Assembly: GCA_012032575.1 (NCBI GenBank)
Contig: JAAUSP010000142.1
Coordinates: forward strand, 1 to 14,302
Source of the DNA: Anaerolineales bacterium
GTDB taxonomy: Bacteria > Chloroflexota > Anaerolineae > 4572-78 > J111
Length of the DNA stretch: 14,302 bases
Direction: 5' to 3'
Positions 1 to 8,380 of the stretch are shown piece by piece. The notes under the pieces were generated by a model, which made no database searches, was not told the origin of the DNA, and saw nothing but the letters and a program-made list of their open reading frames with translations. A program made the translations under genes and the position numbers. Numbering within the stretch: the first letter of the stretch is position 1; each line of letters begins with the position of its first letter.

Positions 1-1
1 C

Positions 2-742
2 GCGCTCGACCGGCAGGCCATCATTGACCAGGCGCTGCACGGCCAGGGCTGCTGGCCAACGGTCCCATCCGCTCGTGGGAGTTGGGCCTACAACCCCGAT
101 CAGCCGCCCATCCCCTTCGATCCCGGCAAAGCCGCCAGTCTGCTCGACGAGGCCGGCTGGCGCGACAGCGACGGCGATGGCCTGCGCGACAAAGACGGCC
201 GCCCGCTGGCCTTCAATCTCCTCACCAGCGACGACCCCGACCGGGTCAAAGTGGCCGAAACGGTCAGCCAGCAGTGGCGACAGGCCGGCATTGGGGCCAG
301 CGTCGAGGTGGTGGGGGCGGGGTTGGGTGACCGCCTGGCCAACCACCAGTTCCAGGCCGCCCTGGCCGAAGTGCTGCTGACCGGCGAACCCGATCCCTAC
401 CCGTTCTGGCATCAAACCCAAATTCAGGGCGGTCAGAATTACGCCGGCTGGAGCCACGACGAAGCTTCGATGCTGCTGGAACAGGCCCGCGCCGTCACCG
501 ATAAAGGCCGCCGCAACGACTTTTACTATCAATTTCAACACATCTTTGCCGAAGAAATGCCCTCGCTGATCCTTTTCCACCCGGTTTATACCTACGGCAT
601 CAGCCGCGAAGTCCACGATGTGCAGCTTCTCCCCATGAACAACCCCAGCGACCGCTTCCGCACCATTGCTCAGTGGTATCTGCTCACCCGTCGGGTGATC
701 GAAAGTGAGGCCCCCTTGCCGGGTCTTGCGCCGCCCCAATAA
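2..742 (+). CDS. ABC transporter substrate-binding protein, family 5 (peptide/nickel type), 5'-truncated
   Basis: An open frame runs in from the left edge (codon phase from base 2) to TAA at 740-742, giving about 246 residues. The visible part matches the C-terminal half of family-5 extracellular solute-binding proteins. It starts with ALDRQAIIDQ and then has an SWAYNPD-like segment, KAASLLDEAGW, the RDSDGDGLRDKDG stretch that precedes the PLAFNLLT strand, an FWHQ segment and the IFAEEMPSLILFHP segment near the end. Family members are usually 500-600 residues, so roughly half is missing along with any lipoprotein signal. The role would be capture of oligopeptides or a similar solute outside the membrane for an ABC importer; the substrate cannot be read from this piece. 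The C-terminus ends in a short proline-rich tail. No permease or ATPase gene follows, so its partners are upstream or elsewhere. Confidence 0.88.
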   Translation, partial: ALDRQAIIDQALHGQGCWPTVPSARGSWAYNPDQPPIPFDPGKAASLLDEAGWRDSDGDGLRDKDGRPLAFNLLTSDDPDRVKVAETVSQQWRQAGIGASVEVVGAGLGDRLANHQFQAALAEVLLTGEPDPYPFWHQTQIQGGQNYAGWSHDEASMLLEQARAVTDKGRRNDFYYQFQHIFAEEMPSLILFHPVYTYGISREVHDVQLLPMNNPSDRFRTIAQWYLLTRRVIESEAPLPGLAPPQ

Positions 743-822
743 CTTACGGCCTTAAAGACTCACCCCCTTCCATTTTCAAAAATTCAAGGTTTGGGGTAAC
801 ATTGCGAAGTAATTTCGGGGGC

Positions 823-850
823 GTAAAAAGTGATTTTTTTCACGTTTTAC
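823..850. other. Hairpin in the leader of malate dehydrogenase
   Basis: Positions 823-833 and 840-850 are inverted copies (GTAAAAAGTGA against TCACGTTTTAC) with one mismatch and a T-only loop. It lies 50 bases before the mdh start in an AT-rich spacer (743-899). It could be an operator, a leader hairpin or a weak bidirectional terminator for the upstream transport gene. There is no convincing T-tract after it on the plus strand. I saw no clear sigma70 pair in the rest of this spacer. Confidence 0.4.
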
Positions 851-886
851 CCATCTATATCCTTTATCAATTTCGTTTGTATATTT

Positions 887-892
887 AAGGAG
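887..892 (+). promoter_or_regulatory. Ribosome binding site of mdh
   Basis: AAGGAG ends seven bases before the ATG at 900 and fixes the start. It is one of the strongest Shine-Dalgarno matches in the window. Confidence 0.8.
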
Positions 893-899
893 AAACCTC

Positions 900-1889
900 A
901 TGAGTAAACTTGTCAACGTTGCGGTAACTGGCGCAGCCGGCCAAATTGGTTATGCGATGCTCTTTCGTCTAGCGTCCGGCGAGATTTTTGGTCACGATAC
1001 CCGTGTGGCCTTGCGCCTGCTGGAAGTAACCCCCGTTCTGAAGGCTTTGGAAGGGGTGGTGATGGAATTGGACGACTGCGCCTTCCCCCTGCTCGACAGC
1101 GTGACCATCTCTGACGACGCCAACGTGGCCTTTGACGGGGTCAACTGGGCTTTGCTGGTTGGCTCGAAGCCGCGCGGCAAAGGCATGGAACGCAGCGACC
1201 TGATCCGCGATAACGGGCCTATTTTTGTGGGCCAGGGCCAGGCGCTCGCCGCCCGCGCCGCCAGTGATTTGCGGGTGCTGGTCGTCGGCAACCCGGCCAA
1301 CACCAACTGCCTGATTGCGGCCAACAATGCCGCCGGAGTACCGGCCGAGCGGTTTGCCGCCATGACCCAGCTCGACCACAACCGGGCCGTTATCCAACTG
1401 GCTAAAAAAGCCGGCGTAACCGTCAACGAAGTGAGTAATGTGACCATTTGGGGCAACCACAGCCCCAGCCAGTATCCCGATGCCGAAAACGCCAAAATCA
1501 ACGGCCAGCCAGTCTACGATGTTATCAGCGACCACGACTGGCTCCAAAATGCCTTTGTGACCACCGTCCAGAAACGCGGTGCGGCAGTCATCGAAGCACG
1601 CGGCGCTTCGTCGGCGGCTTCGGCAGCCAACGCGGCCCTCAATCACGTTCAGAACATGGTCAAAGAGACCCCTGCCGGGGACTGGTTCTCTTGCGCTGTG
1701 CCCTCCGATGGCAGCTACGGCGTGGATGAAGGGCTGCTCTTCTCCTTCCCCATCACCAGCGATGGCCAGGGCGGTTACAGTATCATTCAGGGTTTACCCA
1801 TGAGCGACTGGGCCAAAGGCAAATTTGCCGCCACCCTGCAAGAACTGCACGATGAGAAGGCAGTCGTAGCAGATTTATTGAAAAAGTAA
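900..1889 (+). CDS. mdh: Malate dehydrogenase, NAD-dependent (type 2)
   Basis: A 329-residue protein of the LDH/MDH superfamily, cytoplasmic, interconverting malate and oxaloacetate in the TCA cycle. The Rossmann glycine motif GAAGQIGY is at residues 11-18. The acidic residue at the end of the second strand (E42 in LLEV) fits NAD rather than NADP use. The mobile-loop arginines lie in [11 protein letters not shown] (R92, R98). The catalytic pair is D159 in LDHNRA with R162, and H187 in [11 protein letters not shown]. Length and motifs fit the group 2 enzymes related to cytosolic and chloroplast MDH, not the tetrameric LDH-like group common in phototrophic Chloroflexi. The ATG is preceded by AAGGAG at 887-892, seven bases away. 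hemC follows after 86 bases that carry an inverted heptamer array, so co-transcription with hemC is possible but not shown. Confidence 0.96.
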   Translation: MSKLVNVAVTGAAGQIGYAMLFRLASGEIFGHDTRVALRLLEVTPVLKALEGVVMELDDCAFPLLDSVTISDDANVAFDGVNWALLVGSKPRGKGMERSDLIRDNGPIFVGQGQALAARAASDLRVLVVGNPANTNCLIAANNAAGVPAERFAAMTQLDHNRAVIQLAKKAGVTVNEVSNVTIWGNHSPSQYPDAENAKINGQPVYDVISDHDWLQNAFVTTVQKRGAAVIEARGASSAASAANAALNHVQNMVKETPAGDWFSCAVPSDGSYGVDEGLLFSFPITSDGQGGYSIIQGLPMSDWAKGKFAATLQELHDEKAVVADLLKK

Positions 1890-1894
1890 TTTGG

Positions 1895-1951
1895 TATTGC
1901 GTGTTGCGTGTTGCGTAAACTTAACGGAAGACGCAACACGCAACACGTTGC
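1895..1951. repeat. Inverted heptamer array A (mdh-hemC spacer)
   Basis: Left arm: 7-bp units TATTGCG, TGTTGCG, TGTTGCG from 1895. Right arm: ACGCAAC, ACGCAAC, ACGTTGC at 1931-1951. Positions 1900-1916 and 1931-1947 are perfect 17-bp inverted copies around a 14-base loop. The transcript would fold into a strong hairpin between the two genes. There is no T-tract, so it is not a standard terminator. It shares its period and architecture, but not its sequence, with the other arrays in this window. Confidence 0.9.
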
Positions 1952-1975
1952 TTATATTTAGCTAAAGATATACTT

Positions 1976-2899
1976 ATGCCCAAGACTCTCACCATCGGCT
2001 CGCGGCGCTCGCTGCTGGCTCAAACCCAAACAAATATGGTCCGGGACATGCTCCTGGCCGCCTGGAATGATCTGGCGGTAGAGATTGTGTTTATGGACAC
2101 CCAGGGTGATCTCAACCGGCACGACCCGCTGCCGGCGATTGGCGGCAAGGGCTTATTCACCACCGAATTGGAAACGGCCCTGCGCGAAGGCCGGATTGAT
2201 CTGGCCGTCCACAGTCTCAAAGATTTGCCGGTCGAAGATAGTCCCGGCCTGACCGTTGCCGCCGTGCCGCAGCGAGCCGGGACTCAGGATATGCTGCTCT
2301 CCCATCAGGCCACCCGCCTGGAAGATTTGCCCAAAAACGCCGTTGTCGGCACCAGCAGCCTGCGCCGGGCGGCTCAAATCCTGGCCCTGCGCCCCGATCT
2401 CGCCATTAAAGATATTCGGGGCAATGTGGATACCCGGCTGCGCAAACTGGATGACCCCAGCTTTGGCTATGCGGCCATTCTGCTGGCGCAGGCAGGGCTG
2501 CATCGCCTGGGCCACACCGACCTGGAACACGCTTACCCCATTCCTCACCCCGTGATGCTGCCCGCTCCCGGCCAGGGCGCGCTGGCTGTGCAGTCCCGTG
2601 CCGATGATCCTGACACCCGCCGTTATCTGCAAGCGCTGGAGCATTCGCTCACCCGCGCAGCCGTCACCGCCGAACGGGCTTTTTTGGCCGGGTTAGGCGG
2701 CGGTTGTTCGCTGCCGGTTGCCGCACTGGGTACTGTGACGGGATCGCAACTGGATTTACAGGCGCTGGTAGCCAGCCCCGATGGCTGCCGAGTCATTCGA
2801 GTCAACGGCAGCGCCCCCTTAGACTCGGCCCAGGAGTTAGGCCGCCAGCTCGCCGCCAAAGCATTGGCTCAAGGCGCAAAAGAATTATTACAATTGTGA
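1976..2899 (+). CDS. hemC: Hydroxymethylbilane synthase (porphobilinogen deaminase)
   Basis: A 307-residue cytoplasmic enzyme that joins four porphobilinogen units into hydroxymethylbilane, the step before uroporphyrinogen III. Family marks in order: TIGSRRSLLAQTQT at the N-terminus, GKGLFTTELETAL (58-69), HSLKDLP with catalytic D83, GTSSLRRAAQI (125-135), DIRGNVDTRLRKL (146-158), PAPGQGALAVQ (197-206), and GGGCS with C244, which carries the dipyrromethane cofactor. All key residues are present and the length is typical. The ATG at 1976 has no good Shine-Dalgarno, only an A-rich stretch, so initiation may be weak or depend on upstream translation. The last codons and the TGA stop lie inside a heptamer array (see 2892-2967). 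hemD follows 85 bases later. Confidence 0.97.
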   Translation: MPKTLTIGSRRSLLAQTQTNMVRDMLLAAWNDLAVEIVFMDTQGDLNRHDPLPAIGGKGLFTTELETALREGRIDLAVHSLKDLPVEDSPGLTVAAVPQRAGTQDMLLSHQATRLEDLPKNAVVGTSSLRRAAQILALRPDLAIKDIRGNVDTRLRKLDDPSFGYAAILLAQAGLHRLGHTDLEHAYPIPHPVMLPAPGQGALAVQSRADDPDTRRYLQALEHSLTRAAVTAERAFLAGLGGGCSLPVAALGTVTGSQLDLQALVASPDGCRVIRVNGSAPLDSAQELGRQLAAKALAQGAKELLQL

Positions 2900-2967
2900 A
2901 TTGTGAATTGTTCGCAATTAACTTTTTTCGTTAACAATTCACAATTGACTATTCACAATTCACAATT
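2892..2967. repeat. Inverted heptamer array B (hemC-hemD spacer)
   Basis: Left arm carries tandem ATTGTGA units (2893-2899 and 2900-2906). The right side is a run of five 7-bp units from 2932 to 2966 (TAACAAT, then TCACAAT, TGACTAT, TCACAAT, TCACAAT). Positions 2892-2908 and 2951-2967 are perfect 17-bp inverted copies. Inside them AATTAAC and GTTAACAATT form a second stem around a T-rich loop. The array overlaps the 3' end of hemC and ends 17 bases before hemD. Confidence 0.9.
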
Positions 2968-2984
2968 ATAAGCATGGAACAGCC

Positions 2985-3779
2985 ATGTCAAACCAAGACA
3001 ACACCTCTCCGCTGGCCGGCCAACGGGTGCTGGTCACCCGGCCGGTTCACCAATCGGCTGATTTTATGGCCGCCCTCCGCGTGCTGGGGGCAGAACCTAT
3101 TGCTTTCCCAACCATCGAAATTACTCCCATTGCCGACACCGGCCCGCTAGATGAGGCCATTGGGCGTATCATTGCCCGTTCCGCCAAGGAGCAGTATCAC
3201 TGGCTGGTGTTGACCAGCACCAATGGCGTGGCGGCCTTTTGGGAACGGCTGGCAGCGGCCGGGCGTGACGCCCGCACTTTGGCCGGCATAAAAATTGCCG
3301 CCATTGGCCCCGCCACCACTGCCGCCCTGCGTGAGCGCAGCATCATCCCCGAATTGGTGCCGGATGTCTACACCGCCGAAGGCATCCTGGCTGCCTTTGA
3401 TGAACTGGGGCCGGTGGTCGGTCAGCGCTTTTTACTGGCCCGCGCCGACATCGCCCGCCGCGCCCTGACCAAAGGTTTGCTGGACCGGGGGGCGGAGGTG
3501 GACGAAATTGCCTCGTATCGCACCGTACCCGTCTCCGGCGGTTCCCTGCCCCCTATGGCTGATATTGTCACCTTCACCAGTTCCTCGACGGTGCAAGGCT
3601 ATGTCAACTGCCTGGAAGGGCGTACTCCAGCGGACATGCTGGTGAACAGCCGGGTGGTCTGCATCGGGCCGATCACCGCCGGCACCGCCCAGGAGTTGGG
3701 CGTGCCGGTCAGCGCTGTGGCGGAAGAGTATACGATTCCGGGGCTGTTGGCAGTGTTACAGAAATTGGCGAAAGCGTAG
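2985..3779 (+). CDS. hemD: Uroporphyrinogen-III synthase
   Basis: A 264-residue protein of the HemD family, which closes hydroxymethylbilane with inversion of ring D to give uroporphyrinogen III. Conservation in this family is low, but the expected pattern is present: RVLVTRP near the N-terminus (14-20), TSTNGVAAFWERL (78-89), GIKIAAIGPATTAAL (101-115), the linker segment VPDVYTAEGILAAF, then FTSSSTVQGYV in the second half (197-207) and VVCIGPITAGTA (224-235). Its place directly behind hemC strengthens the call. The ATG at 2985 has only a weak GGAAC upstream. An overlapping ATG at 2974 is in another frame. The gene is followed by a strong intrinsic terminator, so the transcription unit ends here. 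Confidence 0.93.
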   Translation: MSNQDNTSPLAGQRVLVTRPVHQSADFMAALRVLGAEPIAFPTIEITPIADTGPLDEAIGRIIARSAKEQYHWLVLTSTNGVAAFWERLAAAGRDARTLAGIKIAAIGPATTAALRERSIIPELVPDVYTAEGILAAFDELGPVVGQRFLLARADIARRALTKGLLDRGAEVDEIASYRTVPVSGGSLPPMADIVTFTSSSTVQGYVNCLEGRTPADMLVNSRVVCIGPITAGTAQELGVPVSAVAEEYTIPGLLAVLQKLAKA

Positions 3780-3820
3780 CCCGCTGCCTTTATAAATCAA
3801 ACAAATCCCTGACTTACCCA

Positions 3821-3856
3821 GAAGCGAGCAGAATCTGCCCGCTTCTTTTTTCTTTT
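3821..3856 (+). terminator. Intrinsic terminator after hemD
   Basis: Stem GAAGCG-GCA (3821-3830, one bulged A) pairs with TGC-CGCTTC (3836-3845) around a GAATC loop. Six Ts follow at 3846-3851, then C and four more Ts. It lies 42 bases after the hemD stop and separates the hem genes from the carotenoid operon. Confidence 0.88.
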
Positions 3857-3996
3857 AAATATTTGTGCAAATTAATGACAAAATAATGATATTTTCTTGA
3901 CAATACGAATGCAGAATAGCCTGAGTTGCGTATTATAACAAAAGGATATAAGCCCTGCCCTGAATCCTTAACTACGCGCTGGAAAGGATAAAACCA
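3857..3996 (+). promoter_or_regulatory. AT-rich promoter region of the carotenoid operon
   Basis: The 140 bases between the hemD terminator and crtB are markedly AT-rich against GC-rich surroundings. They hold a perfect -35-like TTGACA at 3897-3902 and a -10-like TATTAT at 3931-3936. These two are 28 bases apart, too far for a single sigma70 promoter, so the exact elements are unresolved. The crtB ribosome site AAAGGA (3983-3988) lies eight bases before its ATG. An intrinsic terminator upstream requires that a promoter lies here. Confidence 0.45.
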
Positions 3997-4950
3997 ATGG
4001 TCGAGAATATCCACTCCTGGGAACGTATCTTGCTGGGTTTGGCCTACGAAGCCTGGCACACCGTCGTTCCAGCTCCGGCAGAACCTATTCAAGATAAAGG
4101 GCTGCTTCAGCGAGCTTATGCCTATTGTGACTCGCTCACCGCCCGGCACAGCCGCTCGTTCCATCTGGCGTCGGCCCTGCTGCCTCGCCCCAAACGCCAG
4201 GCCACCCGAGCGCTGTATGCCTTTTGCCGCATCACCGACGATTTGATTGACCGCTCGACCGGCGATGCCGAGGTCAGGCTGCGACTGTGGCGGCAGCGGG
4301 TGTCAACCTGGCATCCCCCAGCGGATGACCTGGTGGCCATGGCCTGGGCCGATGCGCGGGCACAATACCAGATTCCGCAGCGCTACGCCGAGCAGCTCAT
4401 CGAAGGGGTTGCCCGCGATTTGCAGCAAACACGTTACGAGACTTTTGCCGATCTGGCTACTTACTGCTACGGCGTCGCTTCGACGGTGGGGTTGATGAGC
4501 ATGCACATCACCGGCTTTAGCGGGCCAGAAGCGATCCCTTACGCGGTCAAACTGGGGGTCGCCCTGCAACTGACCAACATCCTGCGCGATGTGGGTGAAG
4601 ATTGGCGGGCGGGGCGGGTCTACCTTCCCCAGGAAGAACTAGCGGCGTTTAACCTCAGCGAAGCCGATCTGGCCGCCGGGCGGGTAGACGAGCGCTGGCG
4701 GACTTTCATGCGTTTTCAGATCGAGCGCACGCGCCGTCTGTACGTCGAAGCGCAGCCGGGTATTGCCCTGCTCAACCCGGATGGCCGTTTTGCCATTACT
4801 GCCGCCGCCGGGTTGTACAGCGCTATTTTGAACGACATCGAACGCCACGATTTTGATGTCTTCCGGCGGCGGGCTTATGTGAACGGCTGGGGCAAGCTGC
4901 GCCGCCTGCCGGGTTTATGGTGGCAAAGCAAGCAGGATACCTGGGGCTGA
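3997..4950 (+). CDS. crtB: Phytoene synthase (squalene/phytoene synthase family)
   Basis: A 317-residue trans-isoprenyl diphosphate synthase that condenses two geranylgeranyl diphosphates head to head into phytoene, the first committed carotenoid step. Sequence marks: [13 protein letters not shown] (51-63), first aspartate-rich motif DDLID (81-85), [12 protein letters not shown] (156-167), and second motif in [18 protein letters not shown] with D198 and D202. These aspartates bind Mg-diphosphate. The first 35 residues are an extra N-terminal stretch of no clear function. Spacing from AAAGGA supports the ATG at 3997. A CrtI-type desaturase follows after 58 bases, which favours phytoene over squalene as product. 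A squalene or dehydrosqualene synthase is the alternative but less likely. Confidence 0.94.
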   Translation: MVENIHSWERILLGLAYEAWHTVVPAPAEPIQDKGLLQRAYAYCDSLTARHSRSFHLASALLPRPKRQATRALYAFCRITDDLIDRSTGDAEVRLRLWRQRVSTWHPPADDLVAMAWADARAQYQIPQRYAEQLIEGVARDLQQTRYETFADLATYCYGVASTVGLMSMHITGFSGPEAIPYAVKLGVALQLTNILRDVGEDWRAGRVYLPQEELAAFNLSEADLAAGRVDERWRTFMRFQIERTRRLYVEAQPGIALLNPDGRFAITAAAGLYSAILNDIERHDFDVFRRRAYVNGWGKLRRLPGLWWQSKQDTWG

Positions 4951-4962
4951 CCAAACTGAGTC

Positions 4963-4979
4963 TTGGAGTCCAACTCCAA
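4963..4979. other. Short hairpin between crtB and crtI
   Basis: TTGGAGT (4963-4969) and ACTCCAA (4973-4979) form a 7-bp stem with a CCA loop in the 58-base crtB-crtI gap. No T-tract follows. It could slow decay or tune the two genes, or be chance. Confidence 0.4.
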
Positions 4980-5008
4980 CCAAAAATAATCCGAGGGAGA
5001 AAAGGTTA

Positions 5009-6544
5009 GTGAAAAAAAAGATTATTATTATTGGCAGTGGTTTTGGCGGGCTGGGGGCAGCAGCCCGGCTGGCTGCCAAGGGTCACGAGGTCCAACTTTT
5101 TGAAAAGCGGGATAAACTCGGTGGCCGGGCTTATGTGTATGAGATCAATGGTTTCAAATTCGATGGCGGGCCGACGGTTATCACCGCCCCTTATACGTTT
5201 GACGAGATTTTTGCGGCAGCGGGCCGGCGACGGGAGGATTACTTCAAGCTGGTTCCCCTCGATCCATTTTATCGCGTCTTTGACCACCACGGCCACTCCT
5301 TTGATTATCATCGTGATCCCGCGGCTACCCTGGCTCAAATTGACCGCTGGAATCCTGATGATAAGGCAGGGTATCAGGATATGGTTGAGCAGAATGATGC
5401 TGTTTTCTGGCGCTATCGAGAATACACCGAGAAGCCTTGTCTGAAGCTGGCCGATATGCTGCCTGTTTTACCCGACGCGATCAAAAAAGGGTCCTTTTTA
5501 GGTATGCACCGTTACGTTTCGCAGTTTATCCAAAATGACTTCTTGCGGCGGGTCTTTTCTTTTCATCCCCTCCTGATCGGCGGCAGCCCGTTTGACACAC
5601 CCTCGTTCTACGCCCTCATCCAGAGTTTTGAGCGTCACTGGGGGGTTCATTATGCTATGGGCGGCACCGGGGCTATTGTTGAGGCGTTTGGACGATTGTT
5701 AGCTGAACTGGGGGTAACGATTCACTTTAAGGCTGAAGTGGCCGAAATCCTTATCAACCAGCGGCGGGCCAGCGGCATTCGCCTGATAGATGGCACAGTT
5801 CATTACGCCGACGACATCATTTCCAACGCCGATGTGGCCTTTACCTACCGCCACCTTATTCCGGCAGAGTACCGGCGCAAATACACCAACCGCAAAATCG
5901 AAAAGATGAAATACAGCATGTCGTTGTTTGTGATCTATTTTGGTACCAAACGGCGCTATACCGACTCAGCCCTGAGCCATCACAATCTCATTGTCAACCA
6001 GCGGTACAAAGGGCTGCTGGACGATATTTTTAAGAAGCAACGCCTCCCTGAAGATCTTTGCCTCTACTTGCACATGCCCACCCTGACCGACCCCTCAATT
6101 GCTCCGCCCGGCTGCGAACTGTTTTATGTCCTCTCGCCAGTGCCGCATTTGGGTTCAGGGACCGATTGGACCCAGGCAGCAGCGGGTTATCGGGATAAAA
6201 TCATGCAGTTTCTGGAAGATAATTATCTGCCCGATTTGCAGGCCAATATCATCGCCGAACATTTTATTGACCCCCTCCACTTCCAGAATACGCTCAACAG
6301 CTACCAGGGTGCGGCTTTCTCCATCCAGCCGACCCTGTTCCAATCAGCCTGGTTCCGGCCTCGCAACCGCTCTGAGGAGTTTGCCAATCTTTATTTTGTA
6401 GGCGCTGGGACACACCCCGGCGCGGGTGTCCCAGCCGTGTTGGCGTCGGGCAAAATTGCAGCCGAGTTGATTGATCCAACGCCGGCGTTGGTTAAGGTCA
6501 GGTCAGGTTTGCAGCCGCACTATTTTCCAGATACACTCATATAG
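5009..6544 (+). CDS. crtI: Phytoene desaturase, CrtI type
   Basis: A 511-residue FAD enzyme that introduces several double bases-worth of desaturation into phytoene, usually giving neurosporene or lycopene, at the membrane. The N-terminal dinucleotide fold reads [18 protein letters not shown] (about 5-22), followed by [12 protein letters not shown] and [18 protein letters not shown]. The C-terminal FAD motif is [18 protein letters not shown] at roughly residues 460-477, then [10 protein letters not shown]. Start is GTG at 5009, with GAGGGAG at 4993-4999 upstream. Number of desaturation steps cannot be read from sequence. Related enzymes of the family (CrtN, CrtD, carotene ketolase) are alternatives, but the pairing with crtB favours CrtI. 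The stop at 6544 is two bases before the next start, showing translational linkage with the oxygenase. Confidence 0.93.
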   Translation: MKKKIIIIGSGFGGLGAAARLAAKGHEVQLFEKRDKLGGRAYVYEINGFKFDGGPTVITAPYTFDEIFAAAGRRREDYFKLVPLDPFYRVFDHHGHSFDYHRDPAATLAQIDRWNPDDKAGYQDMVEQNDAVFWRYREYTEKPCLKLADMLPVLPDAIKKGSFLGMHRYVSQFIQNDFLRRVFSFHPLLIGGSPFDTPSFYALIQSFERHWGVHYAMGGTGAIVEAFGRLLAELGVTIHFKAEVAEILINQRRASGIRLIDGTVHYADDIISNADVAFTYRHLIPAEYRRKYTNRKIEKMKYSMSLFVIYFGTKRRYTDSALSHHNLIVNQRYKGLLDDIFKKQRLPEDLCLYLHMPTLTDPSIAPPGCELFYVLSPVPHLGSGTDWTQAAAGYRDKIMQFLEDNYLPDLQANIIAEHFIDPLHFQNTLNSYQGAAFSIQPTLFQSAWFRPRNRSEEFANLYFVGAGTHPGAGVPAVLASGKIAAELIDPTPALVKVRSGLQPHYFPDTLI

Positions 6545-6546
6545 TC

Positions 6547-7962
6547 ATGGCTCCACAATTTGAATTGGGTTTTACTCAGACCGGCCAGGAAATTACCCTG
6601 GACCAGTTGCCCAGCTACGGTCAAATTCCACCCTGGTTGAGCGGTACGCTGCTGCGTAATGGGCCGGGCGCGTTGCAGGTCGGCCAGCAAAAGTACCGCC
6701 ATTGGTTTGATGGGCTGGCCATGCTGCACAAGTTCTCTTTTCAGGCAGGCCAGGTGTCGTATGCCAACAAGTTTCTCGACTGCCAGGCCTACCGCCAGGC
6801 CCAGGCCACCGGCAAAATCACTTATTCCGAATTTGCCACCGACCCCTGCCGCTCGCTCTTTCAGCGGGTATTTGCCGTATTTTCACCGCACATCACCGAC
6901 AGCGCCAAGGTCAACGTAGCCCGGCTGGCCGGTCGCTTCCTGGCCCTGGGAGAAACACCCCTGCAAGTGGAGTTCGACCCGGCCACGCTGGCCGCGGTGG
7001 GCGTCTACCATTACGAAAAACAACCCATCGGCCAGATAACCACGGCTCACCCCCAGTTTGAGCCTGACCACAGCGCCGCTTATAATTTGATCACGCGCTT
7101 CTCACGGGTCAGCCAGTACCGGCTGTACCGGCTGGCTGCCGGAAGCAGTCCCCGGCTAATCGGCGCGGTCCCAACCGGCGAGCCGGCCTATATGCACAGT
7201 TTTGGTATGAGCCAGAACTATTTCATCGTGGCCGAGTTTCCGCTGGTGGTTAACCCGCTCAGCTTGTTGTTCTGGCTCAAACCGTTCATCGAGAATTTCC
7301 AGTGGAAGCCCCGCCAGGGCACCCGTTTTTATGTGCTTGACCGCCACACCGGCGAATTGATGGGCCGTTACGAGAGCGAGGCTTTTTTTGCGTTTCACCA
7401 CATCAACGCCTTTGAGCAAGACGGCGAACTGATGGTTGACCTGGCAGCTTATCCCGACGCCTCAATCATCGAGGCTTTTTATCTCAAGCGGCTGCAAGAC
7501 ACCGCCTCGCGGCTGCCCTTTGGCCAGCTCCGGCGCTACCGACTCCCCCTTAAAGGGTCGAAGGTCACTTACGAGACGCTGTCGGACGAGTGCCTGGAGT
7601 TGCCCCGCTTCGACGACGACCGGTTCAATACACGCGGCGATTACCGCTTTGTCTACGGTATGAGCGTCAACCGGAACTGCCCGGAAAGCTTTTACAACCA
7701 GTTGGTCAAAATTGATATCGAAGGCCGGTGTTCCGCCTGCTGGTATCAAGAAGGCTGTTACCCCGGCGAACCGATTTTTGTGCGCGCCCCCGGCGCGGTG
7801 GCCGAGGATGGCGGCGTTATCCTCTCCGTGGTGCTGGATGCCGTCCGGGGCAATTCTTTCCTGCTCATTCTCGACGCCCCCTCCATGGCCGAACTGGGCC
7901 GGGCCGAAGTCCCCCAGTCCATTTTGCACGGTTATCACGGTCAATATTTTGCCGCTTCTTAA
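6547..7962 (+). CDS. Carotenoid cleavage oxygenase (RPE65/BCO family)
   Basis: A 471-residue non-heme Fe(II) dioxygenase predicted to cleave a carotenoid double bond into apocarotenals. The four iron-binding histidines of the seven-blade propeller family can be placed: H168 in TAHPQFEP, H217 in YMHSFGMS, H284 in FAFHHINAFE, and H464 in YHGQYF close to the C-terminus. Other family segments are LLRNGPGALQVG (35-46), HWFDGLAMLHKF (52-63) and EFDPATLAAVGVYHY (142-155). No signal peptide is apparent. The segment FPLVVNPLSLLFWLKPFIEN (231-250) is hydrophobic and may be the membrane-contact patch that takes up substrate. Start two bases after crtI places it in the same operon. Whether it makes retinal from beta-carotene or cleaves a linear carotene is open, because no lycopene cyclase is seen in this window. 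Confidence 0.93.
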   Translation: MAPQFELGFTQTGQEITLDQLPSYGQIPPWLSGTLLRNGPGALQVGQQKYRHWFDGLAMLHKFSFQAGQVSYANKFLDCQAYRQAQATGKITYSEFATDPCRSLFQRVFAVFSPHITDSAKVNVARLAGRFLALGETPLQVEFDPATLAAVGVYHYEKQPIGQITTAHPQFEPDHSAAYNLITRFSRVSQYRLYRLAAGSSPRLIGAVPTGEPAYMHSFGMSQNYFIVAEFPLVVNPLSLLFWLKPFIENFQWKPRQGTRFYVLDRHTGELMGRYESEAFFAFHHINAFEQDGELMVDLAAYPDASIIEAFYLKRLQDTASRLPFGQLRRYRLPLKGSKVTYETLSDECLELPRFDDDRFNTRGDYRFVYGMSVNRNCPESFYNQLVKIDIEGRCSACWYQEGCYPGEPIFVRAPGAVAEDGGVILSVVLDAVRGNSFLLILDAPSMAELGRAEVPQSILHGYHGQYFAAS

Positions 7963-7963
7963 A

Positions 7964-7993
7964 TTGCGTCTTTCCCTACTTCTCTGCTAAAAT
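7964..7993 (+). promoter_or_regulatory. Putative promoter of the small membrane protein operon
   Basis: TTGCGT (7964-7969), 18-base spacer, TAAAAT (7988-7993), the latter preceded by TGC, making an extended -10. It lies just behind the carotenoid oxygenase stop and upstream of array C. Confidence 0.4.
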
Positions 7994-8011
7994 CGAGCCA
8001 CTTTGACAGAG

Positions 8012-8074
8012 GTCAGTAGCCAAATGCCAGTAGTCAGATTTTTTCTGGCTACTGATTACTGGCTACTGACTACG
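8012..8074. repeat. Inverted heptamer array C
   Basis: Left arm units CAGTAGC, CAAATGC, CAGTAGT (8014-8034). Right arm units GGCTACT, GATTACT, GGCTACT, GACTACG (8047-8074). Arms 8012-8037 and 8045-8070 match as inverted copies at 20 of 26 positions. The inner stem 8028-8037 with 8045-8054 is complete as RNA, with one G-U pair, around a T-rich loop. It occupies most of the leader of the next operon. Confidence 0.85.
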
Positions 8075-8092
8075 CTCTTCCAGGAGTTCGGT

Positions 8093-8380
8093 ATGCTCAT
8101 GACCGAAAAACCCAAGAATATTTGGCAGCGGCTGGATGGCCCGCTCAAAGTGGGGCTGGTGTTCGCCGCGCTGGGGATTATCTTGACCATTGTCGGCATC
8201 TTTCGCGACCCAACCACGCCGATTACGGCCTGGTCGTTGGGGGTGGGCAGCCTGATTTCGGGCGTCACCTGGGGGCTGGTCAGTTGGGCCATTGCCACCG
8301 CCGCCGTAGAAGTCGAGAACGACGTGAGTCAGGCTGAAGCTGAATCTGCCACCAGCACTGAAACGGATGAGCCGAAATAA
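8093..8380 (+). CDS. Small two-helix membrane protein, function unknown
   Basis: A 95-residue protein I do not recognise. It has a short polar N-terminus, a hydrophobic helix at about 19-37, a loop with RDPTTPITAW, a second helix at about 45-71 and a polar acidic tail (73-95) rich in E, S and T. This is the shape of a small inner-membrane protein with a soluble tail. The ATG at 8093 is chosen because AGGAG at 8082-8086 lies six bases upstream. The frame stays open further left, but that would run through array C. Its last 14 bases overlap the next gene, so the two are probably translated as a pair. Confidence 0.75.
   Translation: MLMTEKPKNIWQRLDGPLKVGLVFAALGIILTIVGIFRDPTTPITAWSLGVGSLISGVTWGLVSWAIATAAVEVENDVSQAEAESATSTETDEPK

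Noticed and set aside
3814..4164. Minus-strand 116-codon frame across the crtB start
   Set aside because: It runs antisense through a clear terminator, a promoter region and the N-terminus of crtB, with no recognisable domain.
8003..8008. TTGACA as a -35 element
   Set aside because: No -10 lies 16-18 bases downstream; that stretch is inside array C. The TTGCGT/TAAAAT pair just upstream fits better.
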